From an uncultured Aquimarina sp. (GTDB lineage Bacteria > Bacteroidota > Bacteroidia > Flavobacteriales > Flavobacteriaceae), in contig CANMLG010000006.1 in the NCBI GenBank assembly GCA_947498765.1, positions 62,001-126,000 of the forward strand: 64,000 bases of DNA, read 5' to 3'. Shown one piece after another: positions 53,203 through 62,828 of the stretch (its first letter is position 1; the number at the start of each line of letters is the position of its first letter). A program made the position numbers and the translations under genes. The notes under the pieces were generated by a model. That model ran no database searches. It was not told where the DNA came from and worked only from the letters and a program-made list of their open reading frames with translations.

Positions 53203-53832
53203 ATGAAACAAGCTACTTGGGTTACAATAGGAGTTTTATCAATCCTTACAGGGTTGTATCCAGTTATCTATTTTTTGATTGATAGTAAGTTTGGGTTACT
53301 ATCATCAAAGTCTGCTGAAGTTTTGAATAACAATTTATGGAATATTGCCTTCTATGGACATATAACTCTTGGAGGTCTTGCCTTATTGATAGGCTGGTCT
53401 CAATTTAGTAAAAAAATGAGAATAGAAAAGACTGAACTTCATAGGTTAATTGGAAAAATTTATGTGATTTCTGTTTTGATAAGTGGTATTTGCAGTCTCT
53501 TTATTGCTATGTATGCTACAGGTGGTATTATTAGCATACTTGGGTTCTTTTTATTAGGCTTAATTTGGTTAATTACTACTGTTTTAAGTTTTAAAGCAAT
53601 TAAAGCAGGGAAAATTGAATTACATGAAAATTTTATGATCTATAGTTATGCTTCGTGTTTTGCAGCAGTAACTTTAAGAATTTGGCTGCCTTTATTAGTT
53701 ATAGCAATCGGAGACTTTATCTATGCTTACAGAATAGTTGCTTGGTTATGTTGGGTTCCAAATATAATTGTAGCATACTTTCTTATAAGAAATAAAAGGG
53801 TACAATCTATAAAGTTAGTTGTTAACAATTAA
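53203..53832 (+). CDS. DUF2306-type membrane protein
   Basis: A 209-residue integral membrane protein with about six hydrophobic helices. The conserved HITLGGLALLIGWSQFSKKMR, LHRLIGKIYV and LHENFMIYSYASCFAAVTLRIW segments carry His and Arg residues typical of the DUF2306 family (possibly haem-binding by analogy with cytochrome-b561-like folds, but unproven). It lies 9 bp ahead of the 53842 gene, so the two form an operon. The role is unknown. Confidence 0.75.
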   Translation: MKQATWVTIGVLSILTGLYPVIYFLIDSKFGLLSSKSAEVLNNNLWNIAFYGHITLGGLALLIGWSQFSKKMRIEKTELHRLIGKIYVISVLISGICSLFIAMYATGGIISILGFFLLGLIWLITTVLSFKAIKAGKIELHENFMIYSYASCFAAVTLRIWLPLLVIAIGDFIYAYRIVAWLCWVPNIIVAYFLIRNKRVQSIKLVVNN

Positions 53833-53841
53833 TAAATCTAG

Positions 53842-54318
53842 ATGGGATTAAGAGACGTAAAAAAAGAACTCAATAAAATGGATAAATCTGAAATGATTAA
53901 ACTCATATCAGAGATGTATTCTAAAATACCATCAGCTAAAGAGTTTCTTGATATTTTTTCTGGTGTTAAAATAGAGACACTTATTGAAAAATATAAAAAG
54001 GAAATTGAGCGCTATGTATACCCTAGTGGAAGGGAAATGATTTTACGAGAATCTGAAGCGCGAAAAATAATACGGAATGTTCGCAAAATGAAAATAGTTG
54101 AACTTAATGTTGAACTGGAGTTGTATTATGTTGAATGTTGTCTTGAAATAATTGAAGACTTTGGTTATTTTAATGAAAGTTATTACATAGCAATACAAAA
54201 AATGTTTAATAATGCTTTAGATGGAATATCTCAAATTGGTGAAAATGAAAAATATGAGTCAAGAATTAACGATATTTATAATACAGCAAACGAATATGGA
54301 ATTGAATTTGGCTATTAA
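53842..54318 (+). CDS. DUF6155-like helical protein
   Basis: 158 residues, predicted all-helical and cytoplasmic. The start MGLRDVKKELNKMDKSEMIKL and the central KKEIERYVYPSGREMILRES resemble the DUF6155 family, which has no known function. Two cysteines lie in VECCLEII. It forms an operon with the DUF2306-type gene (9 bp gap). No motif suggests catalysis. The family name is given from memory of the pattern and should be verified. Confidence 0.6.
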   Translation: MGLRDVKKELNKMDKSEMIKLISEMYSKIPSAKEFLDIFSGVKIETLIEKYKKEIERYVYPSGREMILRESEARKIIRNVRKMKIVELNVELELYYVECCLEIIEDFGYFNESYYIAIQKMFNNALDGISQIGENEKYESRINDIYNTANEYGIEFGY

Positions 54319-54515
54319 TAAGTGAGTAGCTAATTTTATGTAAAATCACAACAAAGTTAAGTGCTAACTTAAAAGATCATTTTTTTATTGGGATTGGGGT
54401 TAAAATTGCTGTATACAATAATAGTAATTTTAAGATATAGTTTGTGGTTAATATGGCTTGAGCTTATCTGTGAATACTACTTATAATATGTGATACCAAA
54501 ATAATAAAAATTCGG

Positions 54516-55100
54516 ATGAGTGATTTTATTACATATTTAGAAAAACAGATTAAGCTATCCTTTCAGGAAAAACAATTGATAATTGATTTTACCAAGAAAG
54601 AAAAGCTATTAAAAAATGAAGTTTTTATTCATCAAGGAAGAATCTGTAATAAGCTTGCTTATTTAGAAAATGGAGCCTGTCGAATGTTTTACACCAATGA
54701 TAATGGTGATGAGGTAAACACTGAATTTATTCTTTCAAAAGGTTTTATTACAGATTACATAAGCTTTCTAAAAAAAGAAGTCTGTACGGTAACCATTTCG
54801 GCAATGGAAGACTCAGAAATTTCTATATTAGAAACGCAGCACTTAGATAAATCCCTTCTTAACAAGCTATCGCTATTGGGAAAAAATTATATTCAAAAAA
54901 AATGTTTACCAGTATTGCTAGACTATCAAATTATTGTTGCAGAAAAACCATCTTTGCGTTATCAAATGTTTGAACAGAAGTATCCAGAATACACACAAAG
55001 AATTCCACAAAAGCATATTGCTAGTTACTTAAAAATACGACCTGAAACATTGAGCAGAATTAAACGCAGGCTTATTGATTTAAATCAACTTAAATCTTAA
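54516..55100 (+). CDS. Crp/Fnr-family transcriptional regulator
   Basis: A 194-residue protein. The N-terminal cyclic-nucleotide-binding-like beta-barrel (about 20-115) includes IHQGRICNKLAYLENGACRMF and SKGFITDYISFL. The C-terminal helix-turn-helix is PQKHIASYLKIRPETLSRIKRR. The barrel lacks the canonical cAMP phosphate-binding R-S motif, so a different ligand or none is likely, as is common in Bacteroidetes. It lies 47 bp upstream of a tautomerase gene and probably regulates or is co-expressed with it. Confidence 0.85.
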   Translation: MSDFITYLEKQIKLSFQEKQLIIDFTKKEKLLKNEVFIHQGRICNKLAYLENGACRMFYTNDNGDEVNTEFILSKGFITDYISFLKKEVCTVTISAMEDSEISILETQHLDKSLLNKLSLLGKNYIQKKCLPVLLDYQIIVAEKPSLRYQMFEQKYPEYTQRIPQKHIASYLKIRPETLSRIKRRLIDLNQLKS

Positions 55101-55147
55101 TTATCAATTTTAATTTTAGGTATTAATACTATTAAAAAATTAAAATT

Positions 55148-55402
55148 ATGCCATTTGTTAATGTAAGAACATTTAAGGGAGCACTTTCTAATCAAGAAAA
55201 AAAAGAGCTTCAAACTAAGATTACTGATTTATTAGTAGAATATGAGGGAAAAGGAAATCCTGAATTCAAAAAATTTGTATGGGTAATGTTAGAAGAAGAA
55301 GTGCCTAAAAACTGGATGCTTGGGGGGGCAACTATTTCTGATATGTTAGATAGTAACCCGTCTTATAAACAAAACTATCTTGCTAACCTTTCTGAAAAGT
55401 AG
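55148..55402 (+). CDS. 4-oxalocrotonate-tautomerase-like small protein
   Basis: An 84-residue protein of the tautomerase superfamily. It opens MPFVNVRTFKG; removal of the Met would expose Pro1, the catalytic base in the family. The N-terminal betaalphabeta pattern and the KKELQTKITDLLVEYEG helix fit. EEEVPKNWMLGG is a family-like segment before the last strand. The physiological substrate is unknown. It is close behind the Crp/Fnr-type regulator and is followed by a very long hairpin (55415-55473). Confidence 0.75.
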   Translation: MPFVNVRTFKGALSNQEKKELQTKITDLLVEYEGKGNPEFKKFVWVMLEEEVPKNWMLGGATISDMLDSNPSYKQNYLANLSEK

Positions 55403-55414
55403 GATGAAATATAG

Positions 55415-55473
55415 TTAGTAATACAATGTGCATATGGCTTTTACTGAAGTCCATATGCACATTGTGTTACTAA
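55415..55473 (+). terminator. 23-bp stem hairpin after the tautomerase gene
   Basis: TTAGTAATACAATGTGCATA plus TGG (55415-55437) pairs with 55451-55473 around a 13-nt loop, with a single G-T pair. The stem is unusually long, and no clean T-run follows. It may act as a terminator or mRNA stabiliser, or it may be a palindromic insertion. Confidence 0.55.
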
Positions 55474-55617
55474 TAGTTATTTTGTGAGTGTATTATTTTC
55501 AAGTGTTTTACTACAGCGGATATTTTTTTAAATGTTTATATTTTTTTTGAAGCTTATTAGGTTGCTTTTGTATATGAAATGCAGATTAAATTTTTTTTTG
55601 TTAGATATGGCTAATGG

Positions 55618-56259
55618 TTAAATCACTCTACTAATGGTTAATCCATCTCTTATAGGAAGTAATACCGTTTCAATCCTTGGATCTTCAGCCAATAACTTAT
55701 TGTATTGAATTAAAGCCTTAGTGGATTCATCGTCGGGTTGTAGTTTTTCAATTACTTTTCCGCTCCATAATACATTATCGGATAAAATAATACCACCAGA
55801 GTTCATTTTATTTATCACAATATTAAAATAATTTGAATAGTTGGGTTTATCGGCATCAATAAAAACCAAATCAAATTTGTGCTCTATTGCAGGAATAATT
55901 TCAATGGCATTTCCAATATACTGTTTAATACTTCTCCCGTAAGGGGATTTATCAAAATAAGAGCGTTGAAAATCTTCCAACTCTTCGTTGATATCAATGG
56001 TATGTAACATGCCATCTTTTTTTAAACCTTCGCATAAGCATAAAGCAGAATAGCCCGTGTACGTGCCTATTTCTAAAATAGAAGTTGGGTTTATAAGTTT
56101 AGAAAGCATACTTAAAATACGTCCTTGATAATGACCGCTAAGCATTCGAGGTTGTAATATTTTTTGATAGGTTTCGCGCGTAAGCTGTTGTAGTAATTGA
56201 GGTTCTTTTTCGGAATGAGCTACCACATAATCATCAAGTGCGTCGGGTATAAAATGCAT
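55618..56259 (-). CDS. class I SAM-dependent O-methyltransferase
   Basis: 213 residues with the caffeoyl-CoA/catechol O-methyltransferase pattern: SILEIGTYTGYSALCLCEGL (SAM motif I), MLHTIDINEE (motif II), FDLVFIDADKPNYSNYF (metal-binding Asp region) and GGIILSDNVLWSGKV. These enzymes methylate a hydroxyl in small molecules, using Mg2+. The substrate is unknown. It lies downstream of the OmpA-family gene on the same strand, 82 bp away. Confidence 0.85.
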   Translation of the reverse strand: MHFIPDALDDYVVAHSEKEPQLLQQLTRETYQKILQPRMLSGHYQGRILSMLSKLINPTSILEIGTYTGYSALCLCEGLKKDGMLHTIDINEELEDFQRSYFDKSPYGRSIKQYIGNAIEIIPAIEHKFDLVFIDADKPNYSNYFNIVINKMNSGGIILSDNVLWSGKVIEKLQPDDESTKALIQYNKLLAEDPRIETVLLPIRDGLTISRVI

Positions 56260-56341
56260 ATCAAAATAATTTTGTGTAAAAATACACTATGTGTTAGTGA
56301 AAAGCTAGCGCATAGTAATAATGCTTATGATACGGTTTTTT

Positions 56342-57541
56342 TTATTGTTTTAAAAACTCAACTCTTCGGTTATTGGCTTTGTCTTCAATGCTGGCATTAG
56401 CATCAGTAAACAATAGTTCTGTTTCTCCTTTACCTATACAAGTAATGCGTTCTTTTTTTATGCCTTGTTCCACAAGAGCTTTTTTTACAGCTTCGGCACG
56501 TTTTTGTGATAAGCTAAGGTTTTTGGTGTTATCACCATCACTATCAGTATGTCCAATAATTTGGAAATTCCAATCTTTGTTTTCTTTCATAATAGCAGCT
56601 ATTTTGTTGATAATACCTAGCGATTGTGATTCCACATCGGCTTCACCAGATTTAAAATGAATACCATTGGTACTGTATTTTCCTTCCGAAATGATACGCT
56701 TATATAATTGTCCGCCACCATTGGCGATACGGATATTTCGTATACCATATAAAGCTTTTCCTGGGAAAGAACTATTTTGCTTAATGTCCATTTGTACACC
56801 AAAGGTATTAGGTGTAAAATTTAACCTTGGTAAATTAGCAATACGTTTTTCATCATAATACATTTTAAACTTTCCTTTGTTGTAGGACATGGCAATATGG
56901 TGCCAAGCTTTTAAACGCCCCAGCTTAACATTTTCTAATTGAAAATCATAACTACCAACTTGTCCAGTAGTTTTATCGGACCTTAATGTAAAGTCAATGT
57001 TAGGATTGTTTAAAGAATTACTGCTTAGTATGATATCATAATTAGTCCAATTGTTGTTATATGATTTCGACATTTCATCTACATAAATATCAAATTCGAT
57101 AGTAAACTCGTCAGACAGATATTTTTTATTGTTAAATAAAGGTAAAATGGTATTTTCATATTTGGCTGTACCAATAATAACTTTATTACCATCAAAAGTA
57201 GCTACCTCAGCACCCCCTTGGCGTAAGTCCCAACGCGAAGGAAATTCACCAACTTCTTCGTATTTTAAATCATCGTAAAAAATAACATCCTCACCAGGGA
57301 CAAATTTATAGTTACGCCAAACTTCTACAGGAGCGGTATTTACACCGCCAGAATAATCTTCGTCAGATAAAATGCCACCAGCTTTGGAGGTCTCTTTTTT
57401 ACTTTTTTTATCTCTTTTTTTGGTAAGTAATTCTTCTGCCTTTTCTTCAGCACGTTTTTTTATTTTATCCCAAAGTTGAGCATTGCTAGGAATGGTATAC
57501 AATAATGATAGTGTGGTGAGTAGGATGGCTATTTTTTTCAT
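56342..57541 (-). CDS. OmpA-family protein with LamG/concanavalin-like domain
   Basis: A 399-residue envelope protein. A signal peptide (to about 21, ending NA) is followed by a Lys/Glu-rich helix (WDKIKKRAEEKAEELLTKKR), a concanavalin/LamG-like beta-sandwich (about 95-265; KLGRLKAWHHIAMSYNKGKF) and an OmpA domain (about 290-398; FQIIGHTDSDGDNTKNLSLS, ANNRRVEFLKQ). The OmpA part keeps the Asp and Arg residues that bind peptidoglycan. The protein may tie an unknown sugar or protein ligand to the cell wall. It is not near its own T9SS genes. Confidence 0.8.
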   Translation of the reverse strand: MKKIAILLTTLSLLYTIPSNAQLWDKIKKRAEEKAEELLTKKRDKKSKKETSKAGGILSDEDYSGGVNTAPVEVWRNYKFVPGEDVIFYDDLKYEEVGEFPSRWDLRQGGAEVATFDGNKVIIGTAKYENTILPLFNNKKYLSDEFTIEFDIYVDEMSKSYNNNWTNYDIILSSNSLNNPNIDFTLRSDKTTGQVGSYDFQLENVKLGRLKAWHHIAMSYNKGKFKMYYDEKRIANLPRLNFTPNTFGVQMDIKQNSSFPGKALYGIRNIRIANGGGQLYKRIISEGKYSTNGIHFKSGEADVESQSLGIINKIAAIMKENKDWNFQIIGHTDSDGDNTKNLSLSQKRAEAVKKALVEQGIKKERITCIGKGETELLFTDANASIEDKANNRRVEFLKQ

Positions 57542-57692
57542 GAGATTATTAGTTGGTTGGAATTTAAATTTACAGCATTTTTACGAATTGTAAGAAATAC
57601 TTTCTTTGAAGTACATTTAAATTAGTTGAAAAACATTTTTTTTAAGAAATAGGAGGTGTTCAAATAAAGATTTACCTTGTGGGGGTATAAAA

Positions 57693-58988
57693 ATGTTGCG
57701 TATGAGATTCGAAAATTCACTTGAATTTGCTAATGATTTAGATAAAAAAGATCCATTGCATCACTATCGTGATCAGTTTCATTTTCCGAAGCATAAAGGA
57801 AAAGAGGTGATTTATTTTACTGGAAATTCATTGGGGTTACAACCAAAATTAGCTCGAACTTACATTGAAGAGATTTTAAAAGATTGGGAAGATTTAGGGG
57901 TTGAAGGTCATTTCGAGGCGGAAAAGCCTTGGTGGGATTATCATGAACGATTTGGAGTGCAATTATCAAAAGTAGTAGGCGCTTTGCCCGAAGAGGTAAC
58001 AGTAATGAATACACTGACTGTGAATTTGCACTTGCTTATGGTTTCATTTTATAGGCCAACAGCTAAACGTTTTAAAATTATATGCGAAGAAAAAGCATTT
58101 CCGAGCGATCAATATATGATTGCTAGTCAAGTTCGATTTCATGGGTACAAACCCGAAGAGGCTATTGTAACTTTAAAAAAACGTGCCGGTGAGCATAATT
58201 TTAGAACCGAAGATATCCTTAAAACTATTGCCGAAGTTGGTAATGAATGTGCTTTAGTACTAATAGGGGGGGTAAATTACTATACAGGTCAGGTATTTGA
58301 TATGAAAACCATTACAAAAGCAGCCAAAGATCAAGGGGCTTTTGTAGGCTGGGATTTAGCACATGCAGCTGGTAATGTGGCATTACAATTACATGATTGG
58401 GATGTTGATTTTGCTGCATGGTGTAGTTACAAATATATGAATAGTGGACCCGGTAGTGCCTCGGGATGTTTTGTGCACAAAAAGCATCATGGAGTAACAG
58501 ATATTCCTAGGTTTGAAGGTTGGTGGGGTCACCATAAAAAAGAGCGTTTTTTAATGGCGCCAGAATTTGTACCCGAACCCGATGTTAATGCTTGGCAAAT
58601 TAGCAATGCACCAGTATTGAGTATGGCACCTTACTTAGCATCATTACAATTATTTGATGCCGTAGGTATGGAAGCAATTATTACTAAACGCAATTTAATT
58701 GTAAGCTATTTGGAATTCATTTTGAATTCAGTATCCGACAAAATAGGGGCAAGTTTTGAAATTATTACACCGTCAAATCCAAAAGAACGAGGTACACAAT
58801 TATCAGTGTTTTTACACGGTTACGGAAAAAAAGTATTTCATTATTTAATGAAAAATGGAGTGTTTGTTGATTGGCGAGAGCCTAATGTGATACGTTTGGC
58901 TCCAGCTCCTTTATATTGTTCTTATACCGATATGTTTAATTTTGGAGTAATTTTGGAACAGGCATTACTTAGTAATAATCCTAGTTAA
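57693..58988 (+). CDS. kynU: kynureninase
   Basis: A 431-residue PLP-dependent hydrolase that splits kynurenine to anthranilate and alanine (tryptophan catabolism). Markers: IYFTGNSLGLQPKLARTYI, PDVNAWQISNAPVLSMAPYLA, GWDLAHAAGNVALQL (PLP-binding Asp) and WCSYKYMNSGPGS (PLP lysine). The length fits. An ATG three codons downstream is an alternative start. No other kyn gene is in the window. The gene is followed at 18 bp by an apparently unrelated beta-helix lipoprotein gene. Confidence 0.92.
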   Translation: MLRMRFENSLEFANDLDKKDPLHHYRDQFHFPKHKGKEVIYFTGNSLGLQPKLARTYIEEILKDWEDLGVEGHFEAEKPWWDYHERFGVQLSKVVGALPEEVTVMNTLTVNLHLLMVSFYRPTAKRFKIICEEKAFPSDQYMIASQVRFHGYKPEEAIVTLKKRAGEHNFRTEDILKTIAEVGNECALVLIGGVNYYTGQVFDMKTITKAAKDQGAFVGWDLAHAAGNVALQLHDWDVDFAAWCSYKYMNSGPGSASGCFVHKKHHGVTDIPRFEGWWGHHKKERFLMAPEFVPEPDVNAWQISNAPVLSMAPYLASLQLFDAVGMEAIITKRNLIVSYLEFILNSVSDKIGASFEIITPSNPKERGTQLSVFLHGYGKKVFHYLMKNGVFVDWREPNVIRLAPAPLYCSYTDMFNFGVILEQALLSNNPS

Positions 58989-59006
58989 TTTTAGATAGTT
59001 GTTTTT

Positions 59007-60410
59007 ATGATACGCCCCAAAAAATATTTTTCCGCATTATTATTAGCAACAATAACACTACTATCCTGTTCGGAGAAAGAAACTGTGAGGGATGTTGACA
59101 CTATTCCTAGCATTATTCAGGCTGATCCCGATAATCCCAATTCAGTAGTAGGTCCTATGGCAGCCATTGAAAAATTACCTTATACCCAAATAGCTGATAA
59201 ATCATATACGATTGATGTTTCAGAGTGGGATATTCCCAATAATAGAACCAAACCTGTACAAACAACCGATAATTTACAGGAAGCTATTGATTGGGCTTCA
59301 AGTGAAGGTTTTGGTAAAATCTTCCTTCCCAAAGGACATTATTTATTAGGTAAAGAAGGCAATGATATTTATCAAGCGGGTATTGTATTAAAAAGTAATA
59401 TGGCATTGTTGTTAGATAAAGATGCTGTTATTGAAATGGCTAAAAATGATAAATGGAATTATTGCGCTATTTCCATTAATAACGAAAAAAATGTTGTGAT
59501 TTCTGGAGGAACCATTATAGGTGATAGAGATAATCATATATACACGCCTCGTAAAAGTGATGGGAGTACGGTACACGATGAAGGTCATTTGATTTGTATA
59601 AATGGCGAGAGTCAATTTGTTACTATAGAAAATACAGTGCTAGCCAAAGCTAATGGCGATGGTATTTTAATGGTGGGTAGTAAAAAGGGAGCTACAGAAC
59701 AGAAATTAAAAAATATAGTTGTTCGTAATACTAATTTTTCAGAAAATAGAAGACAGGGGATTTCTTTAGTAGGTAGTTCCAATGTACTTATCGAAAATAA
59801 TGAAATCCACCATACCAAAGGAACTTCTCCTCAATTTGGAATTGATTTGGAAGGCGCAGGTAGGTTAAATGAAAATATTAAAATTTTGAATAATTACTTT
59901 CATCATAATACTGGGGGCGATATTGTAAATACCGATGGTAAAAATGTATTAGTTGAAGGCAATGTTATGACTCAAGGAGAAGATAGTAAGTATATTGACG
60001 GTCCCATGGTGTATTGGAAAAATGCCGATTGGACTATCAGAAATAATGATATCACCTTATTAACACCAACGGTTAATAATTGGAATGGAATCATAATGTA
60101 TTCGAATGATAGCCCTAAAAAGAATCCAGCCACTACTTATATACTAAACAATACCTGTAATAATTGTGGGTTCTATATGTATAAAGGAGCAGATTTAGAA
60201 GTGAAGAATAATACTTTTAACAATGGGCATTTGGCTTTTTGGAAAATGGAAAATTTGACTTTAGAGAACAATAAAGTAATACATCCTCAAAAATGTTGGG
60301 CGTATCGTTTTTTAGAAGTTAGCGGATCAGCCAAAGCTAATACATATAACGGAGAGACTTTTGATATTCCTTTATCCTCTGAACCTTGGGATGGTTGTTG
60401 GATTAGATAA
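59007..60410 (+). CDS. right-handed beta-helix lipoprotein (possible polysaccharide-active enzyme)
   Basis: A 467-residue predicted lipoprotein with a signal ending TLLSC (lipobox). An opening segment, DNLQEAIDWASSEGFGKIFL, with PKGHYLLG, is typical of pectate-lyase-superfamily helices. About ten coils of parallel beta-helix follow (VVISGGTIIGDRDNHIY, VLIENNEIHHTKG, ILNNYFHHNTGGDIV, TYILNNTCNNCGFYMY). The asparagine/histidine-rich coil turns suggest carbohydrate binding. Candidates include pectate-lyase-like or carrageenase-like (GH82-type) hydrolases or epimerases, but I see no decisive catalytic motif. Function is unknown. It is located 18 bp after kynU and before the SMP-30/CBM6 gene. Confidence 0.65.
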   Translation: MIRPKKYFSALLLATITLLSCSEKETVRDVDTIPSIIQADPDNPNSVVGPMAAIEKLPYTQIADKSYTIDVSEWDIPNNRTKPVQTTDNLQEAIDWASSEGFGKIFLPKGHYLLGKEGNDIYQAGIVLKSNMALLLDKDAVIEMAKNDKWNYCAISINNEKNVVISGGTIIGDRDNHIYTPRKSDGSTVHDEGHLICINGESQFVTIENTVLAKANGDGILMVGSKKGATEQKLKNIVVRNTNFSENRRQGISLVGSSNVLIENNEIHHTKGTSPQFGIDLEGAGRLNENIKILNNYFHHNTGGDIVNTDGKNVLVEGNVMTQGEDSKYIDGPMVYWKNADWTIRNNDITLLTPTVNNWNGIIMYSNDSPKKNPATTYILNNTCNNCGFYMYKGADLEVKNNTFNNGHLAFWKMENLTLENNKVIHPQKCWAYRFLEVSGSAKANTYNGETFDIPLSSEPWDGCWIR

Positions 60411-60456
60411 ATATTTTTCACATTTTTTTAAAGGATTAAAGGTAAATAGACTTCAG

Positions 60457-60477
60457 TTCTTACTTTTTTTGTAAGAA
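60457..60477 (+). terminator. hairpin after the beta-helix gene
   Basis: TTCTTAC (60457-60463) pairs with GTAAGAA (60471-60477) around a seven-T loop, with a few T after. It is a weak terminator candidate. Confidence 0.4.
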
Positions 60478-60552
60478 TTTTGATTATTTAGTAGCTACTG
60501 TTGATAATATGGTTATTTTTCAAGTATTCAAATGCGATAATCAAAAAAATAT

Positions 60553-62664
60553 ATGAATTATTTACAATTTATGAAAATTGGTGCTTTGGCATTATTTTCA
60601 ATAAATACCTATGCTCAAAGTCCAGTTAAATTAAGTAATAATCAATTTCAATTTGTAGAAGGTCCGGTTTGGGACGGTTCAAATATTATTTACTTTTCTG
60701 ATATTCCTGCAAATAAGGTAGTTTCTTATAATATTAACACGAAAACGTTTTCTGATGTTATTGTAAATGCAAACCGTCCAAATGGTTTAATGTTTACAAA
60801 AGATTATGATTTATTGGTGTGCGAAGGAAGTGCTGGAAGAATAACCAGAAGAACAGTCAATGGACAACTATTAGAAACCATAGCCGATACATTTAATGGA
60901 GTCCGATTAAATGACCCTAATGATTTATGTATTGATAAAAAAGGAGGAATTTATTTTACCGATCCTAATTTTGTATTTACACATCAGCCAGAAAATAGAT
61001 TATACTACAGAGATGCTTCTGGAAATATAAGCTCACAAGATGCATTTGCTAGAGGTAAACCTAATGGGGTAATTATTTCTCCAGACGGAAAATATTTATA
61101 CCTTGATAATTCTGAAAGCACAGTTGTATACCGTTATAATATTGACGCTGCTACAGGGAATTTATCAAACCGAATTCAATACGGAACTTTAGCAGGAGCG
61201 AATGATTCTGGAGCGGATGGTATGGCTGTTGATACCGATGGAAAACTATATGTAACTTCTCGATCAACGGTGCAGGTTTTTGATGGTTCTCGTTTAACAG
61301 CTGTACGTACCATAAATTTTCCTGAAAAGGCGACCAATTGTACGTTTGGTGGTGTAAATAAGGATATCCTATTTGTAACAGCTGGGCAAAATTTATATGA
61401 GGTTACTGGACTCGGAGTAATAGGAGTACAGCATCCGTTTGATTTATCAGAAAACACAACGGAACCAGATGTAATAGATCCTGTAGTTCCTGTTGATACG
61501 GATCCAGATATAGACCCTCAAAATGAGGATACTTATATAGTACAGGCAGAAGACTTTGAAGAAACAGGAGGAACTTTTGGAGGTTTTGAAACCTATAGTA
61601 CTAATGGAGTAACTGCTATAAATTTTAATCAAACAGGTGATTGGGCGGAGTATGAACTAGATATTGTATCTGATGGAGTTTATGAAGTAAGCTATGCTAT
61701 TGCTACACCTGTTAATGGAGCAGCTATTGAACTGCAAGTGGGCAATCAAAGTATAAAAGATAATGTGCCTAATAATGGAGGTTGGGATGCATTTACAGAG
61801 TTAAAAACAAGTGAAACTATTGAGTTGAAAAAAGGAGTACAATCAATTCGTATTTTAGGAGCTGGAACTAATTCAGGTAATTGGGAATGGAATATGGATT
61901 TTTTTAGAATTAATAAAATAGGAGAAATTCCTAATGAAGCAGTAACTCCAGTGCGTCCAGTAAATCCAGTTAGACCAGTAGCAAATATAGAGATTAATGT
62001 TGAAGCAGAATCATTTACTCAAACCGACGGAAGATTTGATGGAGTGCAGACTTATACATTAAATGGAGTAACAGCGACTAATTTTAATCAAACAGGTGAT
62101 TTTGTAGACTATACAGTAACTATTCCCGATACAGGTAATTATTACATTACATATCATATTTCTACACCAGTAGATAATACTGCCGTAGAATTTTTAGTGG
62201 ATGGGATTTCTCAATTAAAAAGTAATGTACCTAATAATGGAAGTTGGGATAATTTTAGAGCATTTACTACAAGTGAATCTATTAATTTAACAAGAGGAGA
62301 ACATACTATTCGATTAGTAGGAGCAGGCACTAATCCAGGAAAATGGGAATGGAATTTAGATCGTTTTGTGATTTCAAATACACAAGCAGGAAGTAAAGTA
62401 CTAAGTAATGCCAATGTTAGTGATACAATTTATATAACGCCAAACCCAGTTCGAGATTCATTTAACATCGCAGGCTTATTGCCTAATACAACATATACAT
62501 TTAAAATTAATGACTTTATAGGGAAAACCTTAGTTGAAGGGAAAGTAAATAGTATAGAAAATTCAATCATAGGTTTAGAAATATTAAGTGTAGGGATTTA
62601 TTTTTTACAAATTAAAGATGTTGACGGACAAGTTAGCAAGACTATTAAAGTAAATAAAAAGTAA
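60553..62664 (+). CDS. secreted SMP-30/gluconolactonase-like protein with two CBM6-like modules and T9SS tail
   Basis: 703 residues. Signal peptide (to about 22). Six-bladed SMP-30 propeller (about 28-285) with the family metal-ligand positions: Glu in FVEGPVWDG, Asn in LNDPNDLCIDKKGG and Asp in SGADGMAVDTDGK. A Pro/Asp-rich linker comes next, then two CBM6-like modules (about 328-456 and 482-608), each with NGVTA(I/T)NFNQTGD and WEWN(M/L)D, and a T9SS type A tail (YITPNPVRDSF...). SMP-30 proteins are Ca2+-dependent lactonases. Secretion with CBM6 modules suggests binding to a polysaccharide such as agar, which is inference. The start could also be the Met at residue 7. A close paralogue follows at 63170. 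Confidence 0.85.
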   Translation: MNYLQFMKIGALALFSINTYAQSPVKLSNNQFQFVEGPVWDGSNIIYFSDIPANKVVSYNINTKTFSDVIVNANRPNGLMFTKDYDLLVCEGSAGRITRRTVNGQLLETIADTFNGVRLNDPNDLCIDKKGGIYFTDPNFVFTHQPENRLYYRDASGNISSQDAFARGKPNGVIISPDGKYLYLDNSESTVVYRYNIDAATGNLSNRIQYGTLAGANDSGADGMAVDTDGKLYVTSRSTVQVFDGSRLTAVRTINFPEKATNCTFGGVNKDILFVTAGQNLYEVTGLGVIGVQHPFDLSENTTEPDVIDPVVPVDTDPDIDPQNEDTYIVQAEDFEETGGTFGGFETYSTNGVTAINFNQTGDWAEYELDIVSDGVYEVSYAIATPVNGAAIELQVGNQSIKDNVPNNGGWDAFTELKTSETIELKKGVQSIRILGAGTNSGNWEWNMDFFRINKIGEIPNEAVTPVRPVNPVRPVANIEINVEAESFTQTDGRFDGVQTYTLNGVTATNFNQTGDFVDYTVTIPDTGNYYITYHISTPVDNTAVEFLVDGISQLKSNVPNNGSWDNFRAFTTSESINLTRGEHTIRLVGAGTNPGKWEWNLDRFVISNTQAGSKVLSNANVSDTIYITPNPVRDSFNIAGLLPNTTYTFKINDFIGKTLVEGKVNSIENSIIGLEILSVGIYFLQIKDVDGQVSKTIKVNKK

Positions 62665-62694
62665 GCGATAAGAATTACTATTTAATAGTAAATC

Positions 62695-62733
62695 AAACCT
62701 CAGCATCTATAAGTAGATTTTGAGGTTTTTTTG
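62695..62733 (+). terminator. intrinsic terminator of the first SMP-30/CBM6 gene
   Basis: AAACCTCA (62695-62702) pairs with TGAGGTTT (62721-62728), followed by a T-run. Confidence 0.75.
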
Positions 62734-62814
62734 TTGTACACAAAATTTAAATAGCTAAAAATAAAGTCTTTTGTACTAGTTTATTAGTTAATTCATTTCA
62801 AAAAAGTTAAAAAC

Positions 62815-62828
62815 CCCTGTTTTCAGGG
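62815..62828 (+). promoter_or_regulatory. small palindrome, possible operator
   Basis: CCCTGTTTTCAGGG, flanked by A-rich sequence, lies about 340 bp ahead of the second SMP-30-like gene. It could be an operator, but a chance hairpin is equally possible. Confidence 0.25.
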
